DNA from: Vibrio maritimus
Lineage (GTDB): Bacteria; Pseudomonadota; Gammaproteobacteria; Enterobacterales; Vibrionaceae
Direction of reading: 5' to 3'
Assembly: GCA_000755425.1 (NCBI GenBank)
Contig: BBMT01000002.1
Location: 310,001 to 374,000, forward strand
DNA length: 64,000 nucleotides
In this document: positions 9,292 to 19,025 of the stretch, piece by piece
Layout of the letters: every line of letters starts with the position of its first letter
Position numbering within the stretch: position 1 is the first letter of the stretch
Position numbers and translations under genes: made by a program
Notes under the pieces: generated by a model
Told to the model about the DNA's origin: nothing
Databases searched by the model: none
What the model saw: only the letters and a program-made list of their open reading frames with translations

Positions 9292-10630
9292 ATGAATCAA
9301 AAATCAATTTACCAACAGTTTTGGCGTTATGCCGTACCTACGTAGCCGCTATGCTGGTCAACGGTTTATACCAAGTGGTAGACGGCATCTTTATTGGGCA
9401 GTATATGGGGGGCGATGGCCTTGCGGGCATCAATGTCGCCTGGCCAGTGATTAGTGTCATTCTAGGTCTTGGCATGATGATCGGTGTCGGTACTGGAGCG
9501 CTGGCGTCGATTAAACAAGGTGAGAGTGATCTTGTGGGTGCGAAGCAAGCTCTGGCAACCGGTTTAATGGCATTGCTAGCGTTGAGTCCAGTCGTTGCTG
9601 TCCTACTTTGGCAATATGCCGACAAGATGATCCTGATTCAAGGTGCACAGGGACGCATGTACGATCTCGCGATGCAGTATCTCGACATCTTGATCGTAGG
9701 TGGTGTGTTCACTCTCGGCTCAATTGCCGTGCCGTTCTTATTGAGAAATGACGATAGTCCCAATATGGCAACCATCTTGATGGTACTTGGCGCGGTGATT
9801 AATATCGTCCTCGATTATTGGTTTATCGCTATTCTCGATTGGGAACTTACTGGTGCAGCGGTTGCAACAGCGATAGCTCAAGCTGTGGTGACAGTGTTGG
9901 GTGTAGGGTACTTCTTTACCTCGAAGGCGAAAATGCGCCTATCACTTCGTGATTTTAGGTTCCAGTGGCCACTGCTACCTAAGATATTCTCCATTGGTAT
10001 CGCAAGCTTCTTCATGTACGCCTACGGCTCTTTTATGGTAGCGCTGCATAACGCTCTGTTTGCTGAGTATGGTCGATGACCTTGGTCGGCGCCTACGCTA
10101 TCTTAGGTTATATCGTTGCTTTCTATTACCTAATTGCCGAAGGTATCGCTAATGCGATGCAGCCACTATTGAGCTACAACTATGGCGCTCGACGTGAAGA
10201 CAACATGCGTAAGCTGTTCAATGTCGCTATGTTCAGTTCCGTACTTGGTGGTGCGGTTTTTGTGGGACTCCTTAACCTGTTTCCTTACCAAGCGGTTTCA
10301 GTGTTTAACTCCAGTGAACCACAACTTATCGAATATACGGTGGTCGGTATCCGCTTGCATTTGTTCTCAATGTTCCTTGATGGGTTCATCGTTGTGGCAG
10401 CCGCATATTATCAAGCGATCAGTCACAACCGAAAAGCGCTGTTCGTGACATTAGGAAACATGCTGATCCAACTGCCATTCCTCTACGCTATGCCAAAGCT
10501 TTGGGGAGTGAACGGTGTGTGGATAGCGTATCCTCTGTCTAACATCGCATTGAGTTTGGTGGTTGGAGCCATGATGTGGAAAGACATTCGCAAGCTGCGT
10601 GCGAACGGCTATGAGACAGTAACGGTATAA
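9292..10630 (+). CDS. MATE family multidrug efflux pump (two frameshifts)
   Basis: MATE pumps export cationic drugs in exchange for Na+ or H+. The protein, 446 aa once repaired, starts at ATG 9292 (MNQKSIYQQFWRYAVPT) and has about 12 membrane helices. Typical features are GLYQVVDGIFIGQY near the N-terminus, the GAVINIVLDYWFI region, and the second-half repeat AMQPLLSYNYGARR. Breaks: at 9342 GG reads G, and near 10074-10077 one base is lost (probably CC or GG read as one), splitting the product after LFAEYG. It is probably controlled by the upstream MarR gene. Confidence 0.88.
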
Positions 10631-10662
10631 CAATACTGAATCAGAACATTGCCATTAAAAAA

Positions 10663-10692
10663 GAGCCTCGCTGATTAGCGAGGCTCGTTTGT
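10663..10692. terminator. Terminator between MATE gene and ubiV
   Basis: GAGCCTCGCT-GATT-AGCGAGGCTC, a perfect 10-bp stem between two convergent genes. There is an A run on the left and a T-rich stretch on the right, so it can work in both directions. Confidence 0.85.
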
Positions 10693-11569
10693 TTAGATTT
10701 GCTTGATATCGAGACCAGCAATCTGATGCCAATAGCCGTTGCACTGCCGATCGAGCGACGCTTGCGGATTGCTGCCGTCTTCATTGGCTCTGAAACGATC
10801 CACTTCTGCAAAGGTATCCAGTCCAAGTGGGCTCAGACGTGCAACGTCGACCAAGCCTTCCATCGATTTAAGATCATTAATTAGGTTGTACTGATAACCT
10901 GACTGGGTTTGGATTCCATTTAGATTAAATACTGACTGACCTTCTTGGCTCTCTACTTGAAGGCCTGTTGGTATTTAATACAGCAGGTTTCGCAGTCATC
11001 TTTCGCACGGTTTTCCGCGCGAGCAGTGAAGCAGCGTGCAGAGTAAGCTAATGGCAGGTAGCCGTGGCTAAACACTTCTACTTCAAATTGACCGCGGATA
11101 CCCAAGTCTTCGGCTTGGTTCATCGCGTTCTCAAGCCACTCTCGTGACAGCTCAACCGGCATACACCAACGGATCATGCCTTGTTTAGCAAATAGCTGCA
11201 GCGTACGAGCGTTGTAGGTGTTGACCGCAGGCCCTACGACAAATGGCACCTTGCTTTCACTGGCAAGTTGGATAGCGGACACGTCATTAGCTTCAATCGC
11301 AAAGTCACCGTTGTCGATGTACTTCTTCATGATATTCACTTCACTCGGTGCTTCGAGCAGTGCCATAGTGGACAGCACCACTTGCTTACCAGATGCGCTG
11401 AGCTCTTTAGCAATGTTAAACCAATGGCCAGGTTTCATCTCACGGCGCTTAGAACAAACACTCTCACCCAGATAGATGATATCGCAGAGCTCGATTTTGC
11501 TTGTTCGTAGAAGCTTTCTACATCTTGCTTTGGCCAAAAGTACAGCAGCGGCCCTAATGCATATTTCAT
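10693..11569 (-). CDS. ubiV: Ubiquinone biosynthesis protein UbiV (two frameshifts)
   Basis: UbiV is a U32 peptidase-like Fe-S protein that, with UbiU, hydroxylates the ubiquinone ring without oxygen. The repaired protein is 292 aa, the length of the E. coli protein, starting MKYALGPLLYFWPKQDVE. The middle has the family stretches IIYLGESVCSKRR, WCMPVELSREWLE and SARCFTAR with the cluster cysteines and ETCCIKY. Breaks: near 11483 (GG reads G in coding sense) and at 10970-10971 (CCC reads CC just after CCIKY). The C-terminus after repair reads NLNGIQTQSGYQYN and ends GLDIKQI. It lies 12 bases downstream of ubiU. Confidence 0.9.
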
Positions 11570-11581
11570 ATGATTTGCTCC

Positions 11582-12595
11582 TTATTGCCACTTACGGTGG
11601 TAAGCACCGAGTGTTGTTTGCGTACCTTCAGAAACGTTCGCCAGTGCACTGTCCCAAGTTGGTTTCACTTGGTATTGCTCAGGATTACGTTGGTACATAT
11701 CAATCGCTTCACGCCATGTTCGCGTCACTTGCTCGACGTAGGCTGGGCTGCGTTGACGGCCTTCAATTTTCACTGATGCAACATTGGCAGCAAACAGCTC
11801 AGGTAGCATAGACAAGGTGTTCAGGCTGGTTGGCTCTTCAAGAGCATGGTAGCGTTTACGCTCACCATCGACTTCCGCTTCAAATCGTCCTTTACACAAA
11901 GTAGGGTAGCCGGCGTTTTCACCTTGCGCGTAGCGGTCAATCAGAATGTCATTTAGACGTGATTCTAAACCGGTTTCTGTTTCTTGCCAGCGGACGTATT
12001 TTGCTGGAGAACATGCACCTACTGTGTTTGGTGATTCGCCTGTCAGATAAGACGAAAGGTAACAGCGACCTTCAGACATAATACAAAGGCTGCCGAAGGC
12101 GAATACTTCTAATTCGACGTCAGATGTCATGTTTCGAGAGAGCTGTTTTACTTGATGGATCGACAGCACGCGCGGCAGTACCACACGTTTGACATTGAAG
12201 TTCTTGTGATAGAAGTCGATGGCCGCCACGTTGGTCGCTGAGGCTTGAACTGAAAGGTGCAGTTCAAGATCCGGATATTTGTTCGCGGCATAATCCAGCA
12301 CGGCGATATCGGCAACGATCAACGCATCCACACCGAGATCGGCGGCTTGGTCGACCGCGTTAGTCCAGCGTTCAAATCCATTCGGGTGAGCGAACGTGTT
12401 CAGTGCAATGTGCAGTTTCTTGTTGTGGTCGTGAACATATTGAGCCGCGCGCTCAAGCTTCTTACCTGTAAAGTTAAGACCCGCAAAGTGACGGGCATTG
12501 GTGTCGTCTTTAAAGCCGATATAGACGGCGTCGGCACCGCAATCAATTGCCGTTTTTAATGCAGGTAAGTTACCCGCTGGGCATAAGAGTTCCAT
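11582..12595 (-). CDS. ubiU: Ubiquinone biosynthesis protein UbiU
   Basis: Partner of UbiV in oxygen-independent ring hydroxylation; the heterodimer carries 4Fe-4S clusters. The 337-residue frame is intact. It starts MELLCPAGNLPALKTAIDCGADAVY, typical of the U32 family. Cluster cysteines are visible in SLCIMSEGRCYLSSYL, VGACSPAKY and LCKGRF. It precedes ubiV on the same strand as an operon, while ubiT, the lipid-binding partner, is on the other strand about 2.4 kb away beyond a c-di-GMP gene. Confidence 0.93.
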   Translation of the reverse strand: MELLCPAGNLPALKTAIDCGADAVYIGFKDDTNARHFAGLNFTGKKLERAAQYVHDHNKKLHIALNTFAHPNGFERWTNAVDQAADLGVDALIVADIAVLDYAANKYPDLELHLSVQASATNVAAIDFYHKNFNVKRVVLPRVLSIHQVKQLSRNMTSDVELEVFAFGSLCIMSEGRCYLSSYLTGESPNTVGACSPAKYVRWQETETGLESRLNDILIDRYAQGENAGYPTLCKGRFEAEVDGERKRYHALEEPTSLNTLSMLPELFAANVASVKIEGRQRSPAYVEQVTRTWREAIDMYQRNPEQYQVKPTWDSALANVSEGTQTTLGAYHRKWQ

Positions 12596-12698
12596 ATGCT
12601 CAATACCATAATTCTGTCAGTAGAGCGCATTTTATGAAAAGTTACTGTAGGCGAGTTTGATATAAGGCAGGTTTCGCTTAATAAGCAATGAATTAACA

Positions 12699-12743
12699 CC
12701 AAAGAGGTAAGTTTGCTGAAAGGTCAACATCTGGCCTCTTTGG
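12699..12743 (-). terminator. Hairpin after the GGDEF-EAL gene
   Basis: CCAAAGAGG and CCTCTTTGG form a perfect 9-bp stem around a 27-base loop, 14 bases beyond the stop of the minus-strand GGDEF-EAL gene. No clear T run, so function as a terminator is tentative. Confidence 0.45.
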
Positions 12744-12756
12744 ATAACAATTATAA

Positions 12757-14792
12757 CTAGTTTCGGTGGCGACGATTTTGGGCAAATAGCGCTTCCACTT
12801 CGTGCTTTGGTTGCGGGCGGTGGAAGTGGAAACCCTGAATAGAGTTACAGTTAAGATTTGACAGTAGCGTCGCCTGATGACGCGTTTCCACCCCTTCAGC
12901 CACCACGGACAAGTTAAGTGATTTACCCAAGTTGATGATGTTTTCAATCACCGTTAGCTGCTTAGGCAGGGTATCAATATCCATGATGAACGCACGGTCG
13001 ATCTTAAGTTCATCAATAGGGAAATGAGCCAGATACGAGAGTGAAGAATAGCCCGTACCAAAGTCATCAATCGACAGTGCAAAACCAAGCTTTTTAATTG
13101 AGTTCAGCATTTGCAGCGTGTGTTCGCTGTTGCTCATGACGGCACTTTCGGTCAGCTCGAAGGTAATGCAGCTAGGATCAAGCCCTGTGCTACGCAGTAG
13201 GCGCTCCATGTAATCAATGAGTTTAGGGTTGCCAAACTGCTCTGGGGATAAGTTGATCGCCACGCGTCCAGGTAAAATGCCCTGCAGCTTCCAGCGTTTT
13301 ACCGTGGTAAACACATCGCGCATGACTACGCGGCCAAGACTTCGATCAAGCCCGCTTGCTCAGCAACTGGATGAAAGAGGCTGGCTGATGTAGCCTTCCA
13401 CAGGGTGCTTCCAGCGTACCAGAGCTTCTGCGCCATTGATGCTGAAATCGCGCGCGTTAACCTTAGGCTGATACCAAACCTCGAGGCCATTTTGTTGCAG
13501 CGCTTTTTGCAGTTCAATTTCCAGCCATAGACGCATTCGCGCCTCTTTGTTCATCTGATCATTGAACTTCACTAACCGGTTGCGACCGCGCGCTTTGGCT
13601 TCGTACATCGCAGTGTCGGCATTTTGCAACAAGATACGAGCATCATTGCCATCGTTCGGTGATTGTACGCTACCGATGGAGCAGGCGAGTCGTTTGCTAA
13701 AGTGGTGTAGATCGAAGGGCTGATTAATCAAGCCGATGATTTTCTCTGCCAGTTCGTCGGCAGCGATATTGCTATCGGGCTCAGGCAAAATGATGCCAAA
13801 TTCATCGCCGCCTAAGTGAGCTAATACCGCCTCTTGTGGTAAGTAGCGCTTAAGGCGTGCCGATACTTCTTGGATCACTCGGTCGCCAATGTGGTGGCCA
13901 AGTGAATCGTTGATATTCTTAAAGTTGTCTATGTCCAGGTAGAGCATGACAAACGGTGTACCAGCTTCAATAAAATGATCGAGACAGCGGGTAAAACCAA
14001 GTCGGTTATAGAGTTTCGTTAGTGCATCAATGTTGGCATCTTCGTGACTGGTTTGTGTCACTGGACTTGGCTTTTCATCTAGGTCTTGCACTAAGATCAA
14101 ATGCGCATTGGCACCAAATAAATTCGCAGTGTCGACATGCAACGCCAAGCGTCGCTGGATGCCACAATACTCACTGGTCATAAAGTGCAGGGGTTCTTTG
14201 GCGTTGACCTGATGCAGGTCGAGCTGCACTCGTTGGTTATCACTTTCGTTACGAAGCAAACGAGTGAGAGACTCGCCCAGTAAATCACTTTGGCTTGAAT
14301 AACCAAATAGTCGCGCTGAAGCTGGGTTGGCTGAGATAATACAACCGTCTTCGACCAATAACAGTCCGTCAGGAATCAGCTCCGTCAGCTTTAAAAACTT
14401 AGTTTCAGACTCTTCGAGTGAACGGGTAATGATCTGCTTTTCAGAAGTATCAATGGCATGAAAAACCACATACTCGACCACACCATTTAGCTCAATGGGA
14501 GAGACACTAAAGTGCAGGCTGGATTCGATGTCAGATTCGTCGAGAGTCACTTCAGCTTCAATCGACTCACCAAGAAAAGCGCGTTCGTAATAAGGTTTGA
14601 GCTGGTGGTAGAAACGGGTGCCAAGTACCTCATGATCATTCATACCAATGAGGTCGCTGTGGGTAAGACCGGCCACATCGCAGTAGCATCATTGACCATC
14701 CAATAACGGTGCTCGTCGTCTAAAATAGCAAAAAAGAAGGGGCTATTAGACGTTAACTTAGCAAAGTATTCCTTTAACAATTTGGATGACAT
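12757..14792 (-). CDS. rocS: PAS-GGDEF-EAL cyclic-di-GMP protein, RocS-like (four frameshifts)
   Basis: Makes and/or degrades the second messenger cyclic di-GMP. Start at 14792 (MSSKLLKEYFAK); 679 aa once repaired. An N-terminal PAS region is followed by a second PAS (LTELIPDGLLLVEDG), a GGDEF domain with intact GGDEF in HLGGDEFGIILPE, and an EAL domain with GAEALVRWKHP, ELTESAVM, SIDDFGTGYSS and VVAEGVET, so both activities could be live. Breaks: near 14679 (GG reads G), and three within about 50 bases at 13383, 13369 and 13334 (CCC, CCC and GGG each one short). V. cholerae RocS (VC0653) is in the same place with the same domains; the symbol rests on memory of that synteny. Confidence 0.8.
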
Positions 14793-14970
14793 CAATGTAC
14801 TACCAGTTCTCTGAAGCGCTTATATATCAGTAACCCACACACTATAACTGTGATTTATCGGTTAGGAAAGGGTTAAGACAAAAGCAAAAAATTTTTGACG
14901 CACAACAGGATTTTTTTGTACGAATACCGTATTATGGCGTTTCTTAAGTACAAACTAACGGAAAAACCGC

Positions 14971-15467
14971 GTGTTAGACAAGATTCGTAGTCAACTAGTT
15001 AAAAACGCAGCACAAATTTTGCGATCTCCAGTCCATTTTCTGCCGAACAAAATTCAGAATCGTGCCCTGCTTGAAGGACTAAAAACTGTTTTTAAAGAAG
15101 CACTTGAGGACGGTGACTTCGAGTTTCTTGAAGATAAGTGGTTGAAAGTCCATATTCGTGATCTAAACCTCAGTTGGTACATTTCCTACAGTGATGAATC
15201 GCTGATTGTTGCTGATTTCGAGCCACAAGAAGATGTCAGCTTCAGAGGTAATCTCAATGACTTAGTTTGATCGCTGGTCGTAAAGAAGACCCGGATACGC
15301 TATTCTTCCAACGCCGCTTGAGTATCGAGGGCGATACTGAGTTGGGTTTAGAAGTGAAAAACTTGATGGACAGTGTTGATCTTGATGCGCTGCCAAAGCC
15401 TATGCTATCTGCACTCATGCACTTAGCTGAGTTTGTACATAAAGGTTGCAACCCGTATCTGACGTAA
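14971..15467 (+). CDS. ubiT: Ubiquinone biosynthesis accessory factor UbiT (one-base frameshift)
   Basis: SCP2-domain protein that binds ubiquinone lipid intermediates and works with UbiU/UbiV when oxygen is absent. Starts at GTG 14971 (MLDKIRSQLVKNAAQ); 165 aa after repair. The SCP2 fold is seen as LKVHIRDLNLSWYISYSDESLIV followed by DPDTLFFQRRLSIEGDTELGLE and ends HKGCNPYLT. The break is at 15263-15266, where TTTT reads TTT. Downstream, 12 bases away, is the acetyltransferase yhbS, the same pair as E. coli yhbT-yhbS. Confidence 0.9.
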
Positions 15468-15479
15468 AAGAGGTGTCTA

Positions 15480-15995
15480 ATGCTTATTCGAACTGAGGCA
15501 CCTGCCGATATACTGGCGATTGACCGCCTACTTAAGTCGGTATTTGAAACCGACGCTGAAGCCAATCTGGTCATGGCGCTGCGTGAAAACAGCCGTTTAA
15601 CGCTCTCTTTGGTTGCCTGCAGTGACGAAGGCGAGGTGATTGGTCATGTGCTGTTTTCACCAGTATCGATAGATGGCGAAGAGCTGTCTTGGCAAGGGCT
15701 TGCACCACTTGCAGTGGCGAAGTCACACCAAGGTCAGGGTATCGCGAAAGCTTTGGTTAAAGAGGCATTCGAAACGTTACTCGATTTTGGTTATCCCGCA
15801 TGTGTAGTGCTTGGTGACCCGAATTACTACTCGAAATTTGGTTTTACCTCTGCGAGCGAGTTTGGCCTAAAGTGCCAGTGGGAAGTGCCAGAAGGCGCAT
15901 TCCAAGTGCAATCATTAACCGAGCAGACGATTCCAGAGTTATTGGAAGGCAAAACGGGTACTATTGAGTACAGTCCTGAATTTTTAGAGTTGTAA
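15480..15995 (+). CDS. yhbS: GNAT family N-acetyltransferase, YhbS-like
   Basis: 171-residue acetyltransferase. The acetyl-CoA motif A is clear: LAPLAVAKSHQGQGIAKALVKEA, with the Q/RxxGxG/A pattern QGQGIA. The N-terminus MLIRTEAPADILAIDRLLKSVF and the YSKFGFTSAS stretch match the YhbS group. The substrate is not known to me. It sits directly after ubiT, as in E. coli, and is followed by a hairpin at 16025-16048. Confidence 0.85.
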   Translation: MLIRTEAPADILAIDRLLKSVFETDAEANLVMALRENSRLTLSLVACSDEGEVIGHVLFSPVSIDGEELSWQGLAPLAVAKSHQGQGIAKALVKEAFETLLDFGYPACVVLGDPNYYSKFGFTSASEFGLKCQWEVPEGAFQVQSLTEQTIPELLEGKTGTIEYSPEFLEL

Positions 15996-16024
15996 TTGAA
16001 CTCAGCTCTAGCTTATCGTCTATC

Positions 16025-16048
16025 GTAGGCCATATCCTTATGGCCTAC
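16025..16048 (+). terminator. Hairpin after yhbS
   Basis: GTAGGCCATA-TCCT-TATGGCCTAC, a perfect 10-bp stem 30 bases after the stop. The following bases are only weakly T-rich. The rest of 15996-16179 shows nothing else I can name. Confidence 0.55.
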
Positions 16049-16179
16049 GCACGTTTCTGACTTACGTCCGTGTTTAGAATGGCTTGCCGTTTGGCTAACC
16101 CTATCTGCTCTGTTACACTTCGCCCAATCGCCTCAAACGGCGCAACACCTTTGCTTAAACCTGAGATACAGGCCAATCT

Positions 16180-16617
16180 ATGCATAACCGCACTACGTTA
16201 CAGTTGATGGGGATCCAGACTTGGGAGTTGACGCACCCTGAGCGACTACCGCACAGTGCTCAAGCTCGCTTTTCTTTGCCCGAATCTTGTCAGTTGTTAC
16301 TTGTTTCGCCTATGAAACCACAGGGCGACAAGGTTGCCTTTTTCGAAAAGATCCTCAAAGCGATGAAGCTTGAACTGTCCCAGGCGCTGCATATTACGCC
16401 GGACATGCTGAGTCAATTGGACGCAGAGCCGATGCCGGATTGGATTTGGCTTTGTGGCGTTGAATCGGCAAAGCAGCGACTGGAGCAATGGACAGAGCAA
16501 CATGCCAATCAGCTCAACCAATCGCCACGTACTTTGACCTCGCCACCGCTGGCAGAGATAGAAGGTCAAGATGCCCACAAGCGTCAACTTTGGAATCAAA
16601 TCCGTGCCAAACAATAA
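16180..16617 (+). CDS. holD: DNA polymerase III psi subunit
   Basis: HolD links the clamp loader, through chi, to single-stranded DNA-binding protein. The 145-residue product has the family features: N-terminal LQLMGIQTWELTHPERL, then CQLLLVSP, and the DWIWLCG stretch. Sequence conservation in this family is low, but the position directly before rimI is the classical holD-rimI pair. Its 3' end overlaps possible rimI starts. Confidence 0.85.
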   Translation: MHNRTTLQLMGIQTWELTHPERLPHSAQARFSLPESCQLLLVSPMKPQGDKVAFFEKILKAMKLELSQALHITPDMLSQLDAEPMPDWIWLCGVESAKQRLEQWTEQHANQLNQSPRTLTSPPLAEIEGQDAHKRQLWNQIRAKQ

Positions 16618-17067
16618 TATTAGCTTCACTCAGATGAGCGAAACACACCTTGATGATGTTATCGCTATTGAGCTGCAAGCACACAGCCACCCTTGGAAAA
16701 CGTCTATGCTCACCGAGCTAAATGGACGTGGTGCCCACAATGTGGTGATGCTTGAAGATGATAAAGTGGTGGGCTACTTCTACGCCCAGAATGTGGTAGG
16801 GGAAGTGTCACTACTTAATGTTGCCGTGTCGCCGGGTCATCAAGGGCAAGGTTATGGTCGTCAATTAATTCAGCACCTATTGGCCTACTGTGAGTCTTGC
16901 CAAGCTGACAGTGCGTGGCTTGAAGTGCGCGAAAGTAATAATGCCGCAGTATCACTCTATCTGTCAGAGGGCTTCAACGAAGTAGACAGACGCGAGATTA
17001 TTACCCAACTGAGCAAGGGCGCGAAGACGCCGTCATCATGTGCTATCACTTCATGTTTTCAGTTTAG
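16604..17067 (+). CDS. rimI: Ribosomal protein S18 alanine N-acetyltransferase RimI (one-base frameshift)
   Basis: RimI acetylates the N-terminal alanine of ribosomal protein S18. I choose GTG 16604 because VPNNNISF aligns with known N-termini; ATG 16571, with GAAGG six bases upstream, is an alternative. GNAT motif A is VAVSPGHQGQGYGRQLIQHLL, with LEVRESNNAAVSLYLSEGF following. At about 16996 AA reads A; after repair the end reads RRENYYPTEQGREDAVIM and stops at 17067, giving about 154 aa. The unrepaired frame runs on to 17089. It overlaps the end of holD. Confidence 0.88.
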
Positions 17068-17239
17068 TGACGGTCGGACGCCGAGGTAGTGCTCTTGTTC
17101 ATCTTGTATAAAATGTAGCGATAGAAGGGGTGCTTAGCCTTTTGATTTGCATATAGGTTACATTACCCAGAGTTACTTCGATTACCCTACCAGTGCTTCA
17201 TACTTCCCAGCAATTATTGATAATCATGGGATTAAAAAC

Positions 17240-18031
17240 ATGAAGCACTTTTCAACTCTTTCTGCAGCAGTTCTTGCCGCGCTAGCGTTCAATGCGCAAG
17301 CGACAGAAGAGCAAACTAATGATCCAGCTGACGTGACTCGCCCACAAACCTACCTAAAAGTTGATTCTGGTGCGAAAGGCAAAGATGGCCTTACTCGTCT
17401 GCAACTGAACATGGCAGGCTCTTACAACGAGGATATTGGTTACCTAGGTCAATTTGAAACTGACTTTCAAACCAACCTAGATGGACAAGAAGGCAAGTCG
17501 AAGGACTTTGGTCTCTCTCGTATCCGTGCTCGTTACTTCCAAGTACACGCCACTGGTTCAGAAGTGCTTCCTGAAATTGGTTTCTCGCTTGATTACATCA
17601 GCTATGGTTCTAACTGGGTAGCGAAACAAAGCGGCACTGAGCAAACAGCTGCAATCGGTGCGGTCGCGAAAGTGATCACCCCATTTGAAAACTGGGTTTC
17701 GTACCCAAATGTGGCTGTGATGCGTAACGAGTACGACAACGGTCGTTCAGAGAACGGTTGGCAAGCAAACTGGTTCAACTCGTTCTACCTATCAGAGCAA
17801 GGTCACTACGTAACGGTAAACCCACAATATGCTAACTACAACAACGCATTTGGTAAGAACGAGCAGTCGCTTGAGCTTAACTTTGAAGGTGGTGTGCCGC
17901 TAACATCTGACGGCAGTGTTTGGGGTAACCTGACCTACTCAGAGCACTTCTTCAAAGCAGGTGGCGAGTCACGCATGAAACACCTTGATGGTAACCGTGA
18001 AGTTCGCATTGGTGCGACTTGGTTCTTCTAA
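17240..18031 (+). CDS. Putative outer-membrane beta-barrel protein
   Basis: 263 residues from ATG 17240, giving a clear signal peptide (KHFSTLSAAVLAALAFNAQA, cut after AQA). The mature part is rich in aromatic, Gly and Asn residues with alternating strands and ends in WFF, the terminal phenylalanine typical of outer-membrane barrels recognised by the Bam machine. I cannot assign a family or substrate. It stands alone between rimI and an SDR gene. The 172-base gap upstream probably holds its promoter; the 217-base gap downstream (18032-18248) shows nothing I can name. Confidence 0.7.
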   Translation: MKHFSTLSAAVLAALAFNAQATEEQTNDPADVTRPQTYLKVDSGAKGKDGLTRLQLNMAGSYNEDIGYLGQFETDFQTNLDGQEGKSKDFGLSRIRARYFQVHATGSEVLPEIGFSLDYISYGSNWVAKQSGTEQTAAIGAVAKVITPFENWVSYPNVAVMRNEYDNGRSENGWQANWFNSFYLSEQGHYVTVNPQYANYNNAFGKNEQSLELNFEGGVPLTSDGSVWGNLTYSEHFFKAGGESRMKHLDGNREVRIGATWFF

Positions 18032-18248
18032 CCCGGTAGTCAAAACAGTTCCTCTCAACTCTAAGGCAAGGATGCCTTAGTCTCATACTTCAAACATCCT
18101 TTCATTAATCAAATCTCTTTATTTTTCAACTTATTTACTGCCTGTTACTGGATCGTTTCCAGTTACTAACTGCTGCTAAATGCGCTCAATCGTTACACTG
18201 GTTCACAGTGAAATTTTAACCCTGTTTAATCGATGAGGACGCAGAACA

Positions 18249-19016
18249 ATGTCTATGCCGTTTCAGCTCACAGACAAAGTCGTGGTGTTAATTGGTGGTA
18301 CTTCGGGTATCGGTGAAGCGATAGCCAAACGCCTAATCAATGCTGGCGCCAAACTGATGATTGCTGGCATCAATGCCAATGAACCTGCATTGCAAACCCT
18401 AGAGGCACATTATGTATATGCCGACGTCACTGATGAGTTTTCACTAAGTGAGTTGATGGCGATTGCGTTTGAGCGTTTTGGGCAAATTGACGTGTTGGTG
18501 AACTGTGCGGGCTCGACCAATGGTTACAGCACCATTATGGAATCGAAAAAGTCCGAGTATAACGCCAACTTTGAAGTCAACGCGCTGGGTACCGCACTCA
18601 CCATTAAGCATGCGGTGCCATATATGCCAAAGGGCAGCAGCATTATCAATATTGCCTCGGTGGCGGGAACTCAAGGGGTGCCATATCTTGGCGCACTTGC
18701 GAGCTCTAAATGGGCGGTGTTAGGCATTACCCAAACAGCGGCACTTGAGCTTGGCACTAAGCAAATTCGTGTTAATGCCGTGTGCCCAACCTCTGTGGAT
18801 ACCCCGCGCGCTTACGCTTCTGGCGGTGAGCCTCAACTGCGAATGGAAAAACGTGCGGTACCACTCGGCCGTATTGCTAAGCCAGAGGAAGTCGCGGCGG
18901 TGGTGCACTTTTTAGCGTCAGAAGACAGCAGTTTTGTGAATGGTCAGTCTATTGGTGTCGACGGCGGATTTAGCGCAGGCATGAGTATCGATGCTTACAA
19001 TCAGCTTGCGCAGTAG
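18249..19016 (+). CDS. SDR family oxidoreductase with altered catalytic motif
   Basis: 255-residue Rossmann-fold protein of the classical short-chain dehydrogenase/reductase family. The cofactor site is IGGTSGIGEAIAKRL (GxxxGIG), with VNCAG further on. The catalytic Ser137 (in NIASVAG) and Lys154 are present, but the residue four before the lysine, normally Tyr, is Leu150: the motif reads LASSK instead of YxxSK. The nearest tyrosine is Tyr146. It ends with the usual NGQSIGVDGGFSAG. ATG 18249 follows GAGGA. The glycine-zipper gene starts 9 bases downstream, so the two are probably cotranscribed. Confidence 0.85.
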   Translation: MSMPFQLTDKVVVLIGGTSGIGEAIAKRLINAGAKLMIAGINANEPALQTLEAHYVYADVTDEFSLSELMAIAFERFGQIDVLVNCAGSTNGYSTIMESKKSEYNANFEVNALGTALTIKHAVPYMPKGSSIINIASVAGTQGVPYLGALASSKWAVLGITQTAALELGTKQIRVNAVCPTSVDTPRAYASGGEPQLRMEKRAVPLGRIAKPEEVAAVVHFLASEDSSFVNGQSIGVDGGFSAGMSIDAYNQLAQ

Positions 19017-19025
19017 GAGAGTAGA

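Noticed and set aside
9292..10630. Broken genes as true pseudogenes or genome decay
   Set aside because: Core housekeeping genes are hit as often as accessory ones, there are no insertions, substitution stops or large deletions, and the remaining coding sequence shows full constraint.
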